Source: Siderastrea siderea (taxonomy: Eukaryota; Cnidaria; Anthozoa; Scleractinia; Rhizangiidae). From it: 64,000 bases of DNA. Numbering within the stretch: position 1 is the stretch's first letter; each line of letters opens with the position of its first letter. Location of the stretch: contig OZ034969.1 in assembly GCA_964030785.1 (NCBI GenBank), positions 41,545,701 through 41,609,700 of the forward strand. Direction: 5' to 3'. The translations under genes and the position numbers were made by a program. Shown in pieces: positions 26,608-38,281 of this stretch. The notes under the pieces were generated by a model. The model saw only the letters and a list, made by a program, of their open reading frames with translations, did not search any database and had not been told where the DNA came from.

Positions 26608-26854
26608 TGTTAGGAAACTCGACGAAATACAGCTTTCCTCAACACAATGTTTAATGACCATTAGACATCGATACACAACTTAGATTTCCGAGCGGGCGTA
26701 CAACACTTTGATTCACAAGCTACGAAGGACGCAAACAAGGGCACGTGACTTACAAAGCTAACTTACTAGGGTAGGGTAGGGTTAATCGTAGTCACAAGTC
26801 GAGTCTCTCACGTTGTTAACTACTCTTCCGGATCATGTGCGAAGGGCTGTAACA
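26608..26854 (-). mobile_element. BEL/Pao 3' LTR (copy A)
   Basis: A 247-bp block whose minus strand starts TGTTACAGCCC and ends GAGTTTCCTAACA, the TG...CA ends expected of a long terminal repeat. On the minus strand it is immediately preceded by a purine-rich tract (AAGGTAAGGAGGA), as expected for the polypurine tract upstream of a 3' LTR. The integrase remnant at 27005-27375 lies upstream on the same strand, which fits. No matching 5' LTR is present within the unit. Confidence 0.7.
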
Positions 26855-27004
26855 TCCTCCTTACCTTGTCCTCCGTCGCGGAGGCCAACAATGAGTCTAC
26901 TTTCAGGAACAGGAAAGCTCTGAGCTTGAACAACAACCGACTGCAACTTCTCCCCACCATGTACAGGAACGTCTTCTTCATGACCTGCTTGTGGGGTGGC
27001 GGAT

Positions 27005-27375
27005 TCTATTTCTAGCAAGCGTTCTGTCATGAATCTCTACTTAATCCCTTTTGCTGATAACTCTGACTTGATTCGATCTTGATCCAAAGTGTCCCACAGC
27101 GACTGGCTCTGTGACTTTCGCTGGTCATACAACCTCTTATTTTCTCTACTTGCGGCTTTGAAGGGTTTTGCATTGTCTGACCACACTGTATGGCAAACAC
27201 CGCTTCGAATTTGTCATGCGACTGAAGGCTTGCAGAAATTCATCCGTCGTTTGGCCATTTGTAAGCTCCAAGTGACCCACACCGGACGACGCATTTGTGG
27301 ACACCCATACGTACGCTTTCGTGACACTTGACTCTCCTTTACGTATAAGGGTCCTACAAAGTCAGTACCAATGTA
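27005..27375 (-). pseudogene. BEL/Pao retrotransposon integrase core remnant (copy A)
   Basis: The minus strand encodes a decayed integrase core of a BEL/Pao LTR retrotransposon. 'IGTDFVGPLYVK' (about 27340-27375) holds the first catalytic aspartate. 'GVCHTVWSDNAK' (about 27170-27205) holds the second. Further on 'KGIK' is followed by a stop where the family usually has tryptophan, then 'RFMTER'. The region between the two aspartates is frame-broken, and the glutamate region is not recognisable. Reverse transcriptase and RNase H are absent. The order integrase, polypurine tract, LTR agrees with a truncated element reading towards lower coordinates. Confidence 0.8.
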
Positions 27376-29344
27376 TACAAATAGTAAATTAGCTATATTT
27401 GCGGTTGAGTTCCCCCTCTCCTAACCCAACTTCGAAAAATTATAAAAATTTAGAATAAGTCCAATGTTTTTGTCCTTTCGTGTTAACCTTTATTTAGACC
27501 TGTTTTTTATTTTGTTAAAGTTTCAGTATTATTGGTCGATGTTTCTACCTTTTACGCTGGTTTGAAGTCAAAAAAAGGGAGGGGACTCAACAAAATGGGG
27601 GAATCGTTGAAAATCTTTGCCTAAGTGGCTCAAAATCTTGTTATGGAGGGTTAACTCTATTCCCCCTTGAGCGGTAGAAAGCCATTTCTTAACCTCGCAT
27701 TTAAAAAAGTGACCATTTTAGTTCTGAAAAAATCCAGTAAAGGCATATGCCTAACATCTGAGTATGAGTTTTGGAGATCAGTTTTCTCTTACTCGAAAAT
27801 TGACTGGTTTGAAAAAATTCCAAAATGACTAAATCTAAGGGTTAAGGTCTGACATTTGGCCCACTTATTCCTTTTGTGAAAAACTGGACTTGTTGTAGTT
27901 TTCACGTCATTTGATTGACAGGTTACTCTATTTTGAATTTTTTCTGGCATGAAGACCCCATTTTAGACAAATAGGGGAAATCGACTTCACACCTTTTTGC
28001 TTTTAAAAAATTCGAATCTTAACAATATTTAACAGTATTTACTGTCGTTTTAAAGATCTAACGGAGCGGAAGATGTTGGTGTAATTTTCTTTTATGAAAC
28101 TTGTTTCTTCGTTAAGATATGGCCCTTCAAAGTCTCAAAAAGGAGGGCACATCGACCATGTTTTACAAAAATGGCCCATGTCAATCTCATCTTTTTCTGA
28201 GCTCAAATAAATTCTTTAGATGAATTGAAAACGTTATTTAGGGCATGACTTATTCTAGCCGCCAAAATAATATGACGGTTTTAAAGTTAAACGGTGATAA
28301 GTTATACAATGCCATTTACGGCCAATTAAAAAAAATTGTACTATTTGCAACACTTTTCTTAGAAAGTTTAACCTTTGACCTCGACCTCCAATATTAACAT
28401 TAATCACTACTGAGGCCATGGTTGGTTGCAGAATATTCTATTGTATAAAGTTAGTGAGTTTGGTTTCCTAACCCTTACGTACGACAAATTGACCTGTTCA
28501 TATCTCATTAAATTTTAAAGATAAGTAAAAATCCTTTAAGCACAGAAGAGAGAAATAAAAGTAGAATTTTTCCACCAGATTTAAAGAAAAGACTTTTAAA
28601 TCTGTCATAGTTATAAACAAAACACTGTTACAGTACTTATAAGGACACTCCAGTGCACAGACATGAGGTGGGCATTCAAGACAAGCATTGGAGTGGTGAG
28701 TACACGTTTTTTGTGCTCCGTATTTTTAATTTATTTACACCGTTTAAAGACCATGCAAGAGTAAACTAACTACCAGGAACATGACATAAGGTCCTCGTGC
28801 ATCTGTCAATAACATTTTTGTTCCGTGGGAAGTGTTTACTTTTGCGTAGTCAATGGTTACGCTAGCATAGTAGAGAATTTATGAAGTACATAACCATTGA
28901 GTGGTTTTTAAGCGGTTTTTACAACACTTGAAGGCTTTCAGTGGCCAAACCCAGATACATAGCCTTGCAAGGAAGCCTTTGATTCAAGTTTCGTGAAAAT
29001 TGCTCAATCTATTAACGAGTTAATGAGGTATGAATAGCTAATAAGGTCGAAGTTTCAACCGTTTGTAGCTGCGCAAATTCTTGCTCTGGGTTAGGCCTAT
29101 TGTGATCAAAGTCACGTGGAAAGTTGAGACAGAGCTTGAAAATTTGTAAAGTTATTAACGGTTGAAGTTTTTCCAATATGGCAGACGTAAATGTGCACTT
29201 AACATGAAAACGAGGCTTAACTTTAACTGCTAACAACTTTAAGGGGATTTTACCATTTGACCTCCTGTTTACAAGGCCTATTCTACGGCAAAGTTATTCC
29301 GGGGTTACTTTTGCCTTAGCAACATTCGTACGTATTCGCTAATC
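27376..29344. other. AT-rich non-coding stretch of U
   Basis: About 2 kb with no supported gene, full of stops in all frames. Two tracts, GTTGAGTTCCCCCTCTCC near 27402 and GGGAGGGGACTCAAC near 27580, are partial inverted copies of each other and resemble the minisatellite at 44546-44712. Similarity with the diverged U' ends near 28478, so the last ~0.9 kb before the recombinase start is present only in these three copies. The same stretch lies at 32829-34797 and 38282-40250. Confidence 0.6.
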
Positions 29345-29671
29345 ATGGAAAACCGTCTAACAACCCTTATTGATCTCTTAACACGAGCTGCCAAATGCAA
29401 TCACAATGCCCAAGAGCTACTTCACCTTAAGGAGGGCTTCCCCTTCAATGCGCCAGACGTGTTTAATCCTGCAGCGAAAGGTGCAAAGAGCAGGATGAAA
29501 GACGACTTATCAGAATGTGTCTACTTTGAAGCAGCGGCCGAGAAACTCGAACTTCAATTCACAGCGAGGAGGAACTTGATGACTTGGTTAGGTTCTTCGT
29601 TAGCTGGTCTTTGTGATGTCGAGAAACTTGATGTCGACAACCTGTGTGATGTTGAGAACCGTCAACACTAA
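29345..29671 (+). pseudogene. Truncated 5' end of zinc-finger recombinase gene, fused at the U junction (copy A)
   Basis: The frame starts at the same ATG as the full gene at 40251 and is identical for 75 codons. It crosses the tandem junction at 29570/29571 into the LINE fragment of the next unit and stops 33 codons later. It therefore lacks the acidic region, the zinc fingers and the recombinase part. Whatever promoter the gene has is presumably also duplicated here. I see no TATA box that would prove one. Confidence 0.8.
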
Positions 29672-29941
29672 GTTGTGTCTCCAAGTGTACTTCTGCAGTG
29701 AGCTATCACAAGCCGCTAACACATGCTCTAAGGTGGCACGTGTTTTAATACAAGCACGGCAAGTGTTGCCGTCGATGATGGCCCATTGTTTAAGGTTTGT
29801 TGTTGTAGAGAGGAGGTCATTGATCGATCTGAGGAGGAAACTGATTTGCGATAGCTGGATGAGAGCAAGGATTAGGCAGCTGATGTTTTTACTGTTCCGA
29901 CTCTTCCCAGCACGACCAAGCACACTGTTTAGCAAATCCAA
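29600..29941 (-). pseudogene. LINE C-terminal fragment (copy B)
   Basis: Identical by eye to 24147-24488: same C-x2-C ... H-x4-C module and YTWRHN block, with no reverse transcriptase. Confidence 0.7.
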
Positions 29942-30382
29942 CAGCTGTAGCTGACCTTCTTTCCTTATCGATAGCCCGAACCTTCTCGATGATCATCTCA
30001 CGGCGGCCTCTTGATTTCTGTGCGGAAAACCAGCAATGTTCAGCTGTTTACGGCAAACTGCTGAATATCGACTTTTCCAGTGAGCCTTGGCTAGCAGCAA
30101 AAGCGAAACAGTCAATAGCACGATTGAAAAAACATACGTGTTGATCTTTAACCCCACCTGGAAGCCTGTCACATGGGCAAAGTGTTGGTTCCTTAAATAC
30201 AAATCAGAATGAGACCTCACTTTCATTAGTTAGATCCCTTTCTCAATAGGGTGGCTTTGCATAGGAGCTTACCCAAGATAACATCAAGATTCAATTTTAT
30301 CTCTGTCACCTACGGTTAAACGAAACGGTGAACAAGAATTTGAGTGATGAAAAGACGACAAATGGTTGCATACCCTGCTGTA

Positions 30383-30942
30383 AGACGTCTAATCAGAACA
30401 TTAAGTATGCAAGAAAATCAAGCCGGCCTTAAAGCTAACAAACCGTTTGTATCAAGGTAGGATCCTAGATAGAATCATTGTGGGGATGGTACGTAAGGAA
30501 GCCTCTGACGGGAACGTGGCGTTCGATCCATTTTGCTTCCAGAAATTCGGATTGACCTCCATCAAACAGATTGTTTTAGGAGAAGACCTAAATGAAACGT
30601 TCCAACTCAATTACGATGATAATCAAGGAGATCTGGCAGGGTACTTTTTCTTTCTGCAAGCAATAAAGCCAGTAAAGCGGACATAAAGCAAAAATGGTGA
30701 GAAGAGAGGATTGGTGGCAACACAAGAATGGCCCCCTGTTTGTATTTGACAATGTTGCCAAAGGATGCGCCGACAGCCGTGCGTTGAACCCAAGACAAAC
30801 AGGAGACTTGCAACTGGTACTAGAATTTGGGACGGCTCACGAACACAATACAAGCATCATCTTGGGAGAGTTTGCGAAATTACTGGAGATCGATTCCGAT
30901 GGTGCTTTTCTCTACGGCATCTACAAACGCAATTTGATGTAA
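30383..30942 (+). pseudogene. Polinton-type major capsid remnant (copy B)
   Basis: Same broken frames and motifs as 24930-25489, including the frame change between the NPFxF-like block and the LFVFD block. Confidence 0.65.
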
Positions 30943-30947
30943 AACAA

Positions 30948-31118
30948 GTGGTCCTGAACAATATGCAATTGGAATATTTGGCTATGGAAGTTCCCATGTT
31001 GAAACCTTACTTCTATGGAGTGGTGGCCTGTGATCGTTTACCCAAGAAACCTGCCCAGGTATTGCTGCTGTTAAATTGTTAACACAGACCCACATGACAA
31101 AACGTTCACAATTAGGAC
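30948..31118 (+). pseudogene. Polinton-type protease remnant (copy B)
   Basis: Same N-terminal third as 25495-25665, with the same internal loss of the catalytic region. Confidence 0.62.
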
Positions 31119-31197
31119 AATTGTCAAAAGATTGATTTGTATAAAGTAGCTTGGAACAAAGTGTGTGAGGCTCCTTTAGACCAACGTTGTTGTTTAA

Positions 31198-31303
31198 GGG
31201 GGAGCACACATGGCGCAGGGGTGAGAGTACTTGTCTCCCACCAATGTGTCCCGTGTTCGATTCCCGGACTTGGCGCGATATGTGGGTTCAGTATGTTGTT
31301 CAA
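31198..31303 (+). mobile_element. tRNA-derived SINE head (copy B)
   Basis: Same as 25745-25850. Box A starts at 31211; box B is at 31255-31265. Confidence 0.7.
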
Positions 31304-32060
31304 AAACCAAGTAACAACCAGCATTTTCTAAACATGGCCTGCCTCGCCTGTTTTCTCTCTGTGTGAGCTAAATCTAGAGACATGATTGGATCAAAGATGG
31401 CGCATCCAAGATGGCCGCCACTTGAAAACTATGACATAATTCCCACGTCAAGTGACGTCATCAAGTCGTTCTGCAGACCCCAAAGGAAACATTGTAAGAC
31501 GTACCCTTTAACCTCACGTCTTGTTGTTATAGCCTTCATACTCTCGGAGTTAAGAATGGGGCAAACTTTGTGCCCCTCACGAGGCCTTATTTACTATTCG
31601 ATTGGCGGCTGTAGCCATGGCAACTCAGTTCTTTTAGATTTAGGAGTTCAATTTCTCCTTGCCTACCTCCGTTCCAAAAAGTTGTATATGTCGCTTAGGT
31701 ACAGGTTACATAAAAAGTAACAAGTAGACGTTCCAAATATAGGCAACAAGCTTTAATTTGATACTAAATTGACTTTTTGTGCGTTTCAGGATTTGGTTCA
31801 TCAACTAAATGGTCCTGGTCCCTGCCAAAGCCAAGGTGGACTAACATCCCAAATGAAATTCTTTCAGAAATGGAAAAAAAATTCAAAAGAACAAAGCCTG
31901 CTGCTACACCATGAAGCTAATGTGCCTTTTGGTACCTGGATATATAAATGTAGTGTCTCGTTTTGTTTTAGTACCGCCACCCTCTCCCCTCCCAACTCCT
32001 TAATTACCAGATCGTGGTGGTGGGTGCTGATAGAGCTTATCTTGCAGAAGTCTTAATTCC

Positions 32061-32307
32061 TGTTAGGAAACTCGACGAAATACAGCTTTCCTCAACACAA
32101 TGTTTAATGACCATTAGACATCGATACACAACTTAGATTTCCGAGCGGGCGTACAACACTTTGATTCACAAGCTACGAAGGACGCAAACAAGGGCACGTG
32201 ACTTACAAAGCTAACTTACTAGGGTAGGGTAGGGTTAATCGTAGTCACAAGTCGAGTCTCTCACGTTGTTAACTACTCTTCCGGATCATGTGCGAAGGGC
32301 TGTAACA
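32061..32307 (-). mobile_element. BEL/Pao 3' LTR (copy B)
   Basis: Same 247-bp LTR as 26608-26854, with the polypurine tract alongside. Confidence 0.7.
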
Positions 32308-32457
32308 TCCTCCTTACCTTGTCCTCCGTCGCGGAGGCCAACAATGAGTCTACTTTCAGGAACAGGAAAGCTCTGAGCTTGAACAACAACCGACTGCAAC
32401 TTCTCCCCACCATGTACAGGAACGTCTTCTTCATGACCTGCTTGTGGGGTGGCGGAT

Positions 32458-32828
32458 TCTATTTCTAGCAAGCGTTCTGTCATGAATCTCTACTTAATCC
32501 CTTTTGCTGATAACTCTGACTTGATTCGATCTTGATCCAAAGTGTCCCACAGCGACTGGCTCTGTGACTTTCGCTGGTCATACAACCTCTTATTTTCTCT
32601 ACTTGCGGCTTTGAAGGGTTTTGCATTGTCTGACCACACTGTATGGCAAACACCGCTTCGAATTTGTCATGCGACTGAAGGCTTGCAGAAATTCATCCGT
32701 CGTTTGGCCATTTGTAAGCTCCAAGTGACCCACACCGGACGACGCATTTGTGGACACCCATACGTACGCTTTCGTGACACTTGACTCTCCTTTACGTATA
32801 AGGGTCCTACAAAGTCAGTACCAATGTA
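32458..32828 (-). pseudogene. BEL/Pao integrase remnant (copy B)
   Basis: Same as 27005-27375: both catalytic-aspartate motifs are visible, and the stop in place of the tryptophan is shared. Confidence 0.8.
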
Positions 32829-34797
32829 TACAAATAGTAAATTAGCTATATTTGCGGTTGAGTTCCCCCTCTCCTAACCCAACTTCGAAAAATTATAAAA
32901 ATTTAGAATAAGTCCAATGTTTTTGTCCTTTCGTGTTAACCTTTATTTAGACCTGTTTTTTATTTTGTTAAAGTTTCAGTATTATTGGTCGATGTTTCTA
33001 CCTTTTACGCTGGTTTGAAGTCAAAAAAAGGGAGGGGACTCAACAAAATGGGGGAATCGTTGAAAATCTTTGCCTAAGTGGCTCAAAATCTTGTTATGGA
33101 GGGTTAACTCTATTCCCCCTTGAGCGGTAGAAAGCCATTTCTTAACCTCGCATTTAAAAAAGTGACCATTTTAGTTCTGAAAAAATCCAGTAAAGGCATA
33201 TGCCTAACATCTGAGTATGAGTTTTGGAGATCAGTTTTCTCTTACTCGAAAATTGACTGGTTTGAAAAAATTCCAAAATGACTAAATCTAAGGGTTAAGG
33301 TCTGACATTTGGCCCACTTATTCCTTTTGTGAAAAACTGGACTTGTTGTAGTTTTCACGTCATTTGATTGACAGGTTACTCTATTTTGAATTTTTTCTGG
33401 CATGAAGACCCCATTTTAGACAAATAGGGGAAATCGACTTCACACCTTTTTGCTTTTAAAAAATTCGAATCTTAACAATATTTAACAGTATTTACTGTCG
33501 TTTTAAAGATCTAACGGAGCGGAAGATGTTGGTGTAATTTTCTTTTATGAAACTTGTTTCTTCGTTAAGATATGGCCCTTCAAAGTCTCAAAAAGGAGGG
33601 CACATCGACCATGTTTTACAAAAATGGCCCATGTCAATCTCATCTTTTTCTGAGCTCAAATAAATTCTTTAGATGAATTGAAAACGTTATTTAGGGCATG
33701 ACTTATTCTAGCCGCCAAAATAATATGACGGTTTTAAAGTTAAACGGTGATAAGTTATACAATGCCATTTACGGCCAATTAAAAAAAATTGTACTATTTG
33801 CAACACTTTTCTTAGAAAGTTTAACCTTTGACCTCGACCTCCAATATTAACATTAATCACTACTGAGGCCATGGTTGGTTGCAGAATATTCTATTGTATA
33901 AAGTTAGTGAGTTTGGTTTCCTAACCCTTACGTACGACAAATTGACCTGTTCATATCTCATTAAATTTTAAAGATAAGTAAAAATCCTTTAAGCACAGAA
34001 GAGAGAAATAAAAGTAGAATTTTTCCACCAGATTTAAAGAAAAGACTTTTAAATCTGTCATAGTTATAAACAAAACACTGTTACAGTACTTATAAGGACA
34101 CTCCAGTGCACAGACATGAGGTGGGCATTCAAGACAAGCATTGGAGTGGTGAGTACACGTTTTTTGTGCTCCGTATTTTTAATTTATTTACACCGTTTAA
34201 AGACCATGCAAGAGTAAACTAACTACCAGGAACATGACATAAGGTCCTCGTGCATCTGTCAATAACATTTTTGTTCCGTGGGAAGTGTTTACTTTTGCGT
34301 AGTCAATGGTTACGCTAGCATAGTAGAGAATTTATGAAGTACATAACCATTGAGTGGTTTTTAAGCGGTTTTTACAACACTTGAAGGCTTTCAGTGGCCA
34401 AACCCAGATACATAGCCTTGCAAGGAAGCCTTTGATTCAAGTTTCGTGAAAATTGCTCAATCTATTAACGAGTTAATGAGGTATGAATAGCTAATAAGGT
34501 CGAAGTTTCAACCGTTTGTAGCTGCGCAAATTCTTGCTCTGGGTTAGGCCTATTGTGATCAAAGTCACGTGGAAAGTTGAGACAGAGCTTGAAAATTTGT
34601 AAAGTTATTAACGGTTGAAGTTTTTCCAATATGGCAGACGTAAATGTGCACTTAACATGAAAACGAGGCTTAACTTTAACTGCTAACAACTTTAAGGGGA
34701 TTTTACCATTTGACCTCCTGTTTACAAGGCCTATTCTACGGCAAAGTTATTCCGGGGTTACTTTTGCCTTAGCAACATTCGTACGTATTCGCTAATC

Positions 34798-35124
34798 ATG
34801 GAAAACCGTCTAACAACCCTTATTGATCTCTTAACACGAGCTGCCAAATGCAATCACAATGCCCAAGAGCTACTTCACCTTAAGGAGGGCTTCCCCTTCA
34901 ATGCGCCAGACGTGTTTAATCCTGCAGCGAAAGGTGCAAAGAGCAGGATGAAAGACGACTTATCAGAATGTGTCTACTTTGAAGCAGCGGCCGAGAAACT
35001 CGAACTTCAATTCACAGCGAGGAGGAACTTGATGACTTGGTTAGGTTCTTCGTTAGCTGGTCTTTGTGATGTCGAGAAACTTGATGTCGACAACCTGTGT
35101 GATGTTGAGAACCGTCAACACTAA
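34798..35124 (+). pseudogene. Truncated 5' end of zinc-finger recombinase gene (copy B)
   Basis: Same 75 shared codons and the same 33-codon out-of-family tail across the junction 35023/35024 as in copy A. Confidence 0.8.
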
Positions 35125-35394
35125 GTTGTGTCTCCAAGTGTACTTCTGCAGTGAGCTATCACAAGCCGCTAACACATGCTCTAAGGTGGCACGTGTTTTA
35201 ATACAAGCACGGCAAGTGTTGCCGTCGATGATGGCCCATTGTTTAAGGTTTGTTGTTGTAGAGAGGAGGTCATTGATCGATCTGAGGAGGAAACTGATTT
35301 GCGATAGCTGGATGAGAGCAAGGATTAGGCAGCTGATGTTTTTACTGTTCCGACTCTTCCCAGCACGACCAAGCACACTGTTTAGCAAATCCAA
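35053..35394 (-). pseudogene. LINE C-terminal fragment (copy C)
   Basis: Identical by eye to the fragments in copies A and B. Confidence 0.7.
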
Positions 35395-35835
35395 CAGCTG
35401 TAGCTGACCTTCTTTCCTTATCGATAGCCCGAACCTTCTCGATGATCATCTCACGGCGGCCTCTTGATTTCTGTGCGGAAAACCAGCAATGTTCAGCTGT
35501 TTACGGCAAACTGCTGAATATCGACTTTTCCAGTGAGCCTTGGCTAGCAGCAAAAGCGAAACAGTCAATAGCACGATTGAAAAAACATACGTGTTGATCT
35601 TTAACCCCACCTGGAAGCCTGTCACATGGGCAAAGTGTTGGTTCCTTAAATACAAATCAGAATGAGACCTCACTTTCATTAGTTAGATCCCTTTCTCAAT
35701 AGGGTGGCTTTGCATAGGAGCTTACCCAAGATAACATCAAGATTCAATTTTATCTCTGTCACCTACGGTTAAACGAAACGGTGAACAAGAATTTGAGTGA
35801 TGAAAAGACGACAAATGGTTGCATACCCTGCTGTA

Positions 35836-36395
35836 AGACGTCTAATCAGAACATTAAGTATGCAAGAAAATCAAGCCGGCCTTAAAGCTAACAAACCGTT
35901 TGTATCAAGGTAGGATCCTAGATAGAATCATTGTGGGGATGGTACGTAAGGAAGCCTCTGACGGGAACGTGGCGTTCGATCCATTTTGCTTCCAGAAATT
36001 CGGATTGACCTCCATCAAACAGATTGTTTTAGGAGAAGACCTAAATGAAACGTTCCAACTCAATTACGATGATAATCAAGGAGATCTGGCAGGGTACTTT
36101 TTCTTTCTGCAAGCAATAAAGCCAGTAAAGCGGACATAAAGCAAAAATGGTGAGAAGAGAGGATTGGTGGCAACACAAGAATGGCCCCCTGTTTGTATTT
36201 GACAATGTTGCCAAAGGATGCGCCGACAGCCGTGCGTTGAACCCAAGACAAACAGGAGACTTGCAACTGGTACTAGAATTTGGGACGGCTCACGAACACA
36301 ATACAAGCATCATCTTGGGAGAGTTTGCGAAATTACTGGAGATCGATTCCGATGGTGCTTTTCTCTACGGCATCTACAAACGCAATTTGATGTAA
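35836..36395 (+). pseudogene. Polinton-type major capsid remnant (copy C)
   Basis: Same broken frames as in copies A and B. Confidence 0.65.
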
Positions 36396-36400
36396 AACAA

Positions 36401-36571
36401 GTGGTCCTGAACAATATGCAATTGGAATATTTGGCTATGGAAGTTCCCATGTTGAAACCTTACTTCTATGGAGTGGTGGCCTGTGATCGTTTACCCAAGA
36501 AACCTGCCCAGGTATTGCTGCTGTTAAATTGTTAACACAGACCCACATGACAAAACGTTCACAATTAGGAC
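36401..36571 (+). pseudogene. Polinton-type protease remnant (copy C)
   Basis: Same truncated domain as in copies A and B. Confidence 0.62.
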
Positions 36572-36650
36572 AATTGTCAAAAGATTGATTTGTATAAAGT
36601 AGCTTGGAACAAAGTGTGTGAGGCTCCTTTAGACCAACGTTGTTGTTTAA

Positions 36651-36756
36651 GGGGGAGCACACATGGCGCAGGGGTGAGAGTACTTGTCTCCCACCAATGT
36701 GTCCCGTGTTCGATTCCCGGACTTGGCGCGATATGTGGGTTCAGTATGTTGTTCAA
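36651..36756 (+). mobile_element. tRNA-derived SINE head (copy C)
   Basis: Same as copies A and B. Box A starts at 36664; box B is at 36708-36718. Confidence 0.7.
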
Positions 36757-37513
36757 AAACCAAGTAACAACCAGCATTTTCTAAACATGGCCTGCCTCGC
36801 CTGTTTTCTCTCTGTGTGAGCTAAATCTAGAGACATGATTGGATCAAAGATGGCGCATCCAAGATGGCCGCCACTTGAAAACTATGACATAATTCCCACG
36901 TCAAGTGACGTCATCAAGTCGTTCTGCAGACCCCAAAGGAAACATTGTAAGACGTACCCTTTAACCTCACGTCTTGTTGTTATAGCCTTCATACTCTCGG
37001 AGTTAAGAATGGGGCAAACTTTGTGCCCCTCACGAGGCCTTATTTACTATTCGATTGGCGGCTGTAGCCATGGCAACTCAGTTCTTTTAGATTTAGGAGT
37101 TCAATTTCTCCTTGCCTACCTCCGTTCCAAAAAGTTGTATATGTCGCTTAGGTACAGGTTACATAAAAAGTAACAAGTAGACGTTCCAAATATAGGCAAC
37201 AAGCTTTAATTTGATACTAAATTGACTTTTTGTGCGTTTCAGGATTTGGTTCATCAACTAAATGGTCCTGGTCCCTGCCAAAGCCAAGGTGGACTAACAT
37301 CCCAAATGAAATTCTTTCAGAAATGGAAAAAAAATTCAAAAGAACAAAGCCTGCTGCTACACCATGAAGCTAATGTGCCTTTTGGTACCTGGATATATAA
37401 ATGTAGTGTCTCGTTTTGTTTTAGTACCGCCACCCTCTCCCCTCCCAACTCCTTAATTACCAGATCGTGGTGGTGGGTGCTGATAGAGCTTATCTTGCAG
37501 AAGTCTTAATTCC

Positions 37514-37760
37514 TGTTAGGAAACTCGACGAAATACAGCTTTCCTCAACACAATGTTTAATGACCATTAGACATCGATACACAACTTAGATTTCCGAGCG
37601 GGCGTACAACACTTTGATTCACAAGCTACGAAGGACGCAAACAAGGGCACGTGACTTACAAAGCTAACTTACTAGGGTAGGGTAGGGTTAATCGTAGTCA
37701 CAAGTCGAGTCTCTCACGTTGTTAACTACTCTTCCGGATCATGTGCGAAGGGCTGTAACA
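37514..37760 (-). mobile_element. BEL/Pao 3' LTR (copy C)
   Basis: Same LTR and adjoining polypurine tract as copies A and B. Confidence 0.7.
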
Positions 37761-37910
37761 TCCTCCTTACCTTGTCCTCCGTCGCGGAGGCCAACAATGA
37801 GTCTACTTTCAGGAACAGGAAAGCTCTGAGCTTGAACAACAACCGACTGCAACTTCTCCCCACCATGTACAGGAACGTCTTCTTCATGACCTGCTTGTGG
37901 GGTGGCGGAT

Positions 37911-38281
37911 TCTATTTCTAGCAAGCGTTCTGTCATGAATCTCTACTTAATCCCTTTTGCTGATAACTCTGACTTGATTCGATCTTGATCCAAAGTGTCC
38001 CACAGCGACTGGCTCTGTGACTTTCGCTGGTCATACAACCTCTTATTTTCTCTACTTGCGGCTTTGAAGGGTTTTGCATTGTCTGACCACACTGTATGGC
38101 AAACACCGCTTCGAATTTGTCATGCGACTGAAGGCTTGCAGAAATTCATCCGTCGTTTGGCCATTTGTAAGCTCCAAGTGACCCACACCGGACGACGCAT
38201 TTGTGGACACCCATACGTACGCTTTCGTGACACTTGACTCTCCTTTACGTATAAGGGTCCTACAAAGTCAGTACCAATGTA
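37911..38281 (-). pseudogene. BEL/Pao integrase remnant (copy C)
   Basis: Same as copies A and B. Confidence 0.8.

Larger units (their letters stand above)
24118..29570 (+). repeat. 5453-bp tandem segmental duplication U, copy A
   Basis: First of three head-to-tail copies with an exact 5453-bp period. The left edge is read from the break in similarity with the second locus at 'ccgt|ggaacttg'. The right edge is the join of the recombinase-gene start to the LINE fragment at 29570/29571. Contents in order: LINE C-terminal fragment (-), an inverted satellite monomer (about 24583-24640), Polinton capsid and protease remnants (+), SINE (+), BEL/Pao LTR and integrase (-), AT-rich DNA, recombinase gene start (+). 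Confidence 0.95.
29571..35023 (+). repeat. 5453-bp tandem segmental duplication U, copy B
   Basis: Second copy, same length and contents as copy A. I noticed no base differences from copy A by eye. Confidence 0.95.

Noticed and set aside
26765..26785. Telomere-like repeat (GGGTAGGGTAGGG)
   Set aside because: Only about three GGTAG-type repeats, not TTAGGG, and located inside the LTR.
27089..27331. Plus-strand 80-codon frame opposite the BEL/Pao integrase remnant (and its copies)
   Set aside because: The minus strand carries recognisable integrase motifs; the plus frame has none.
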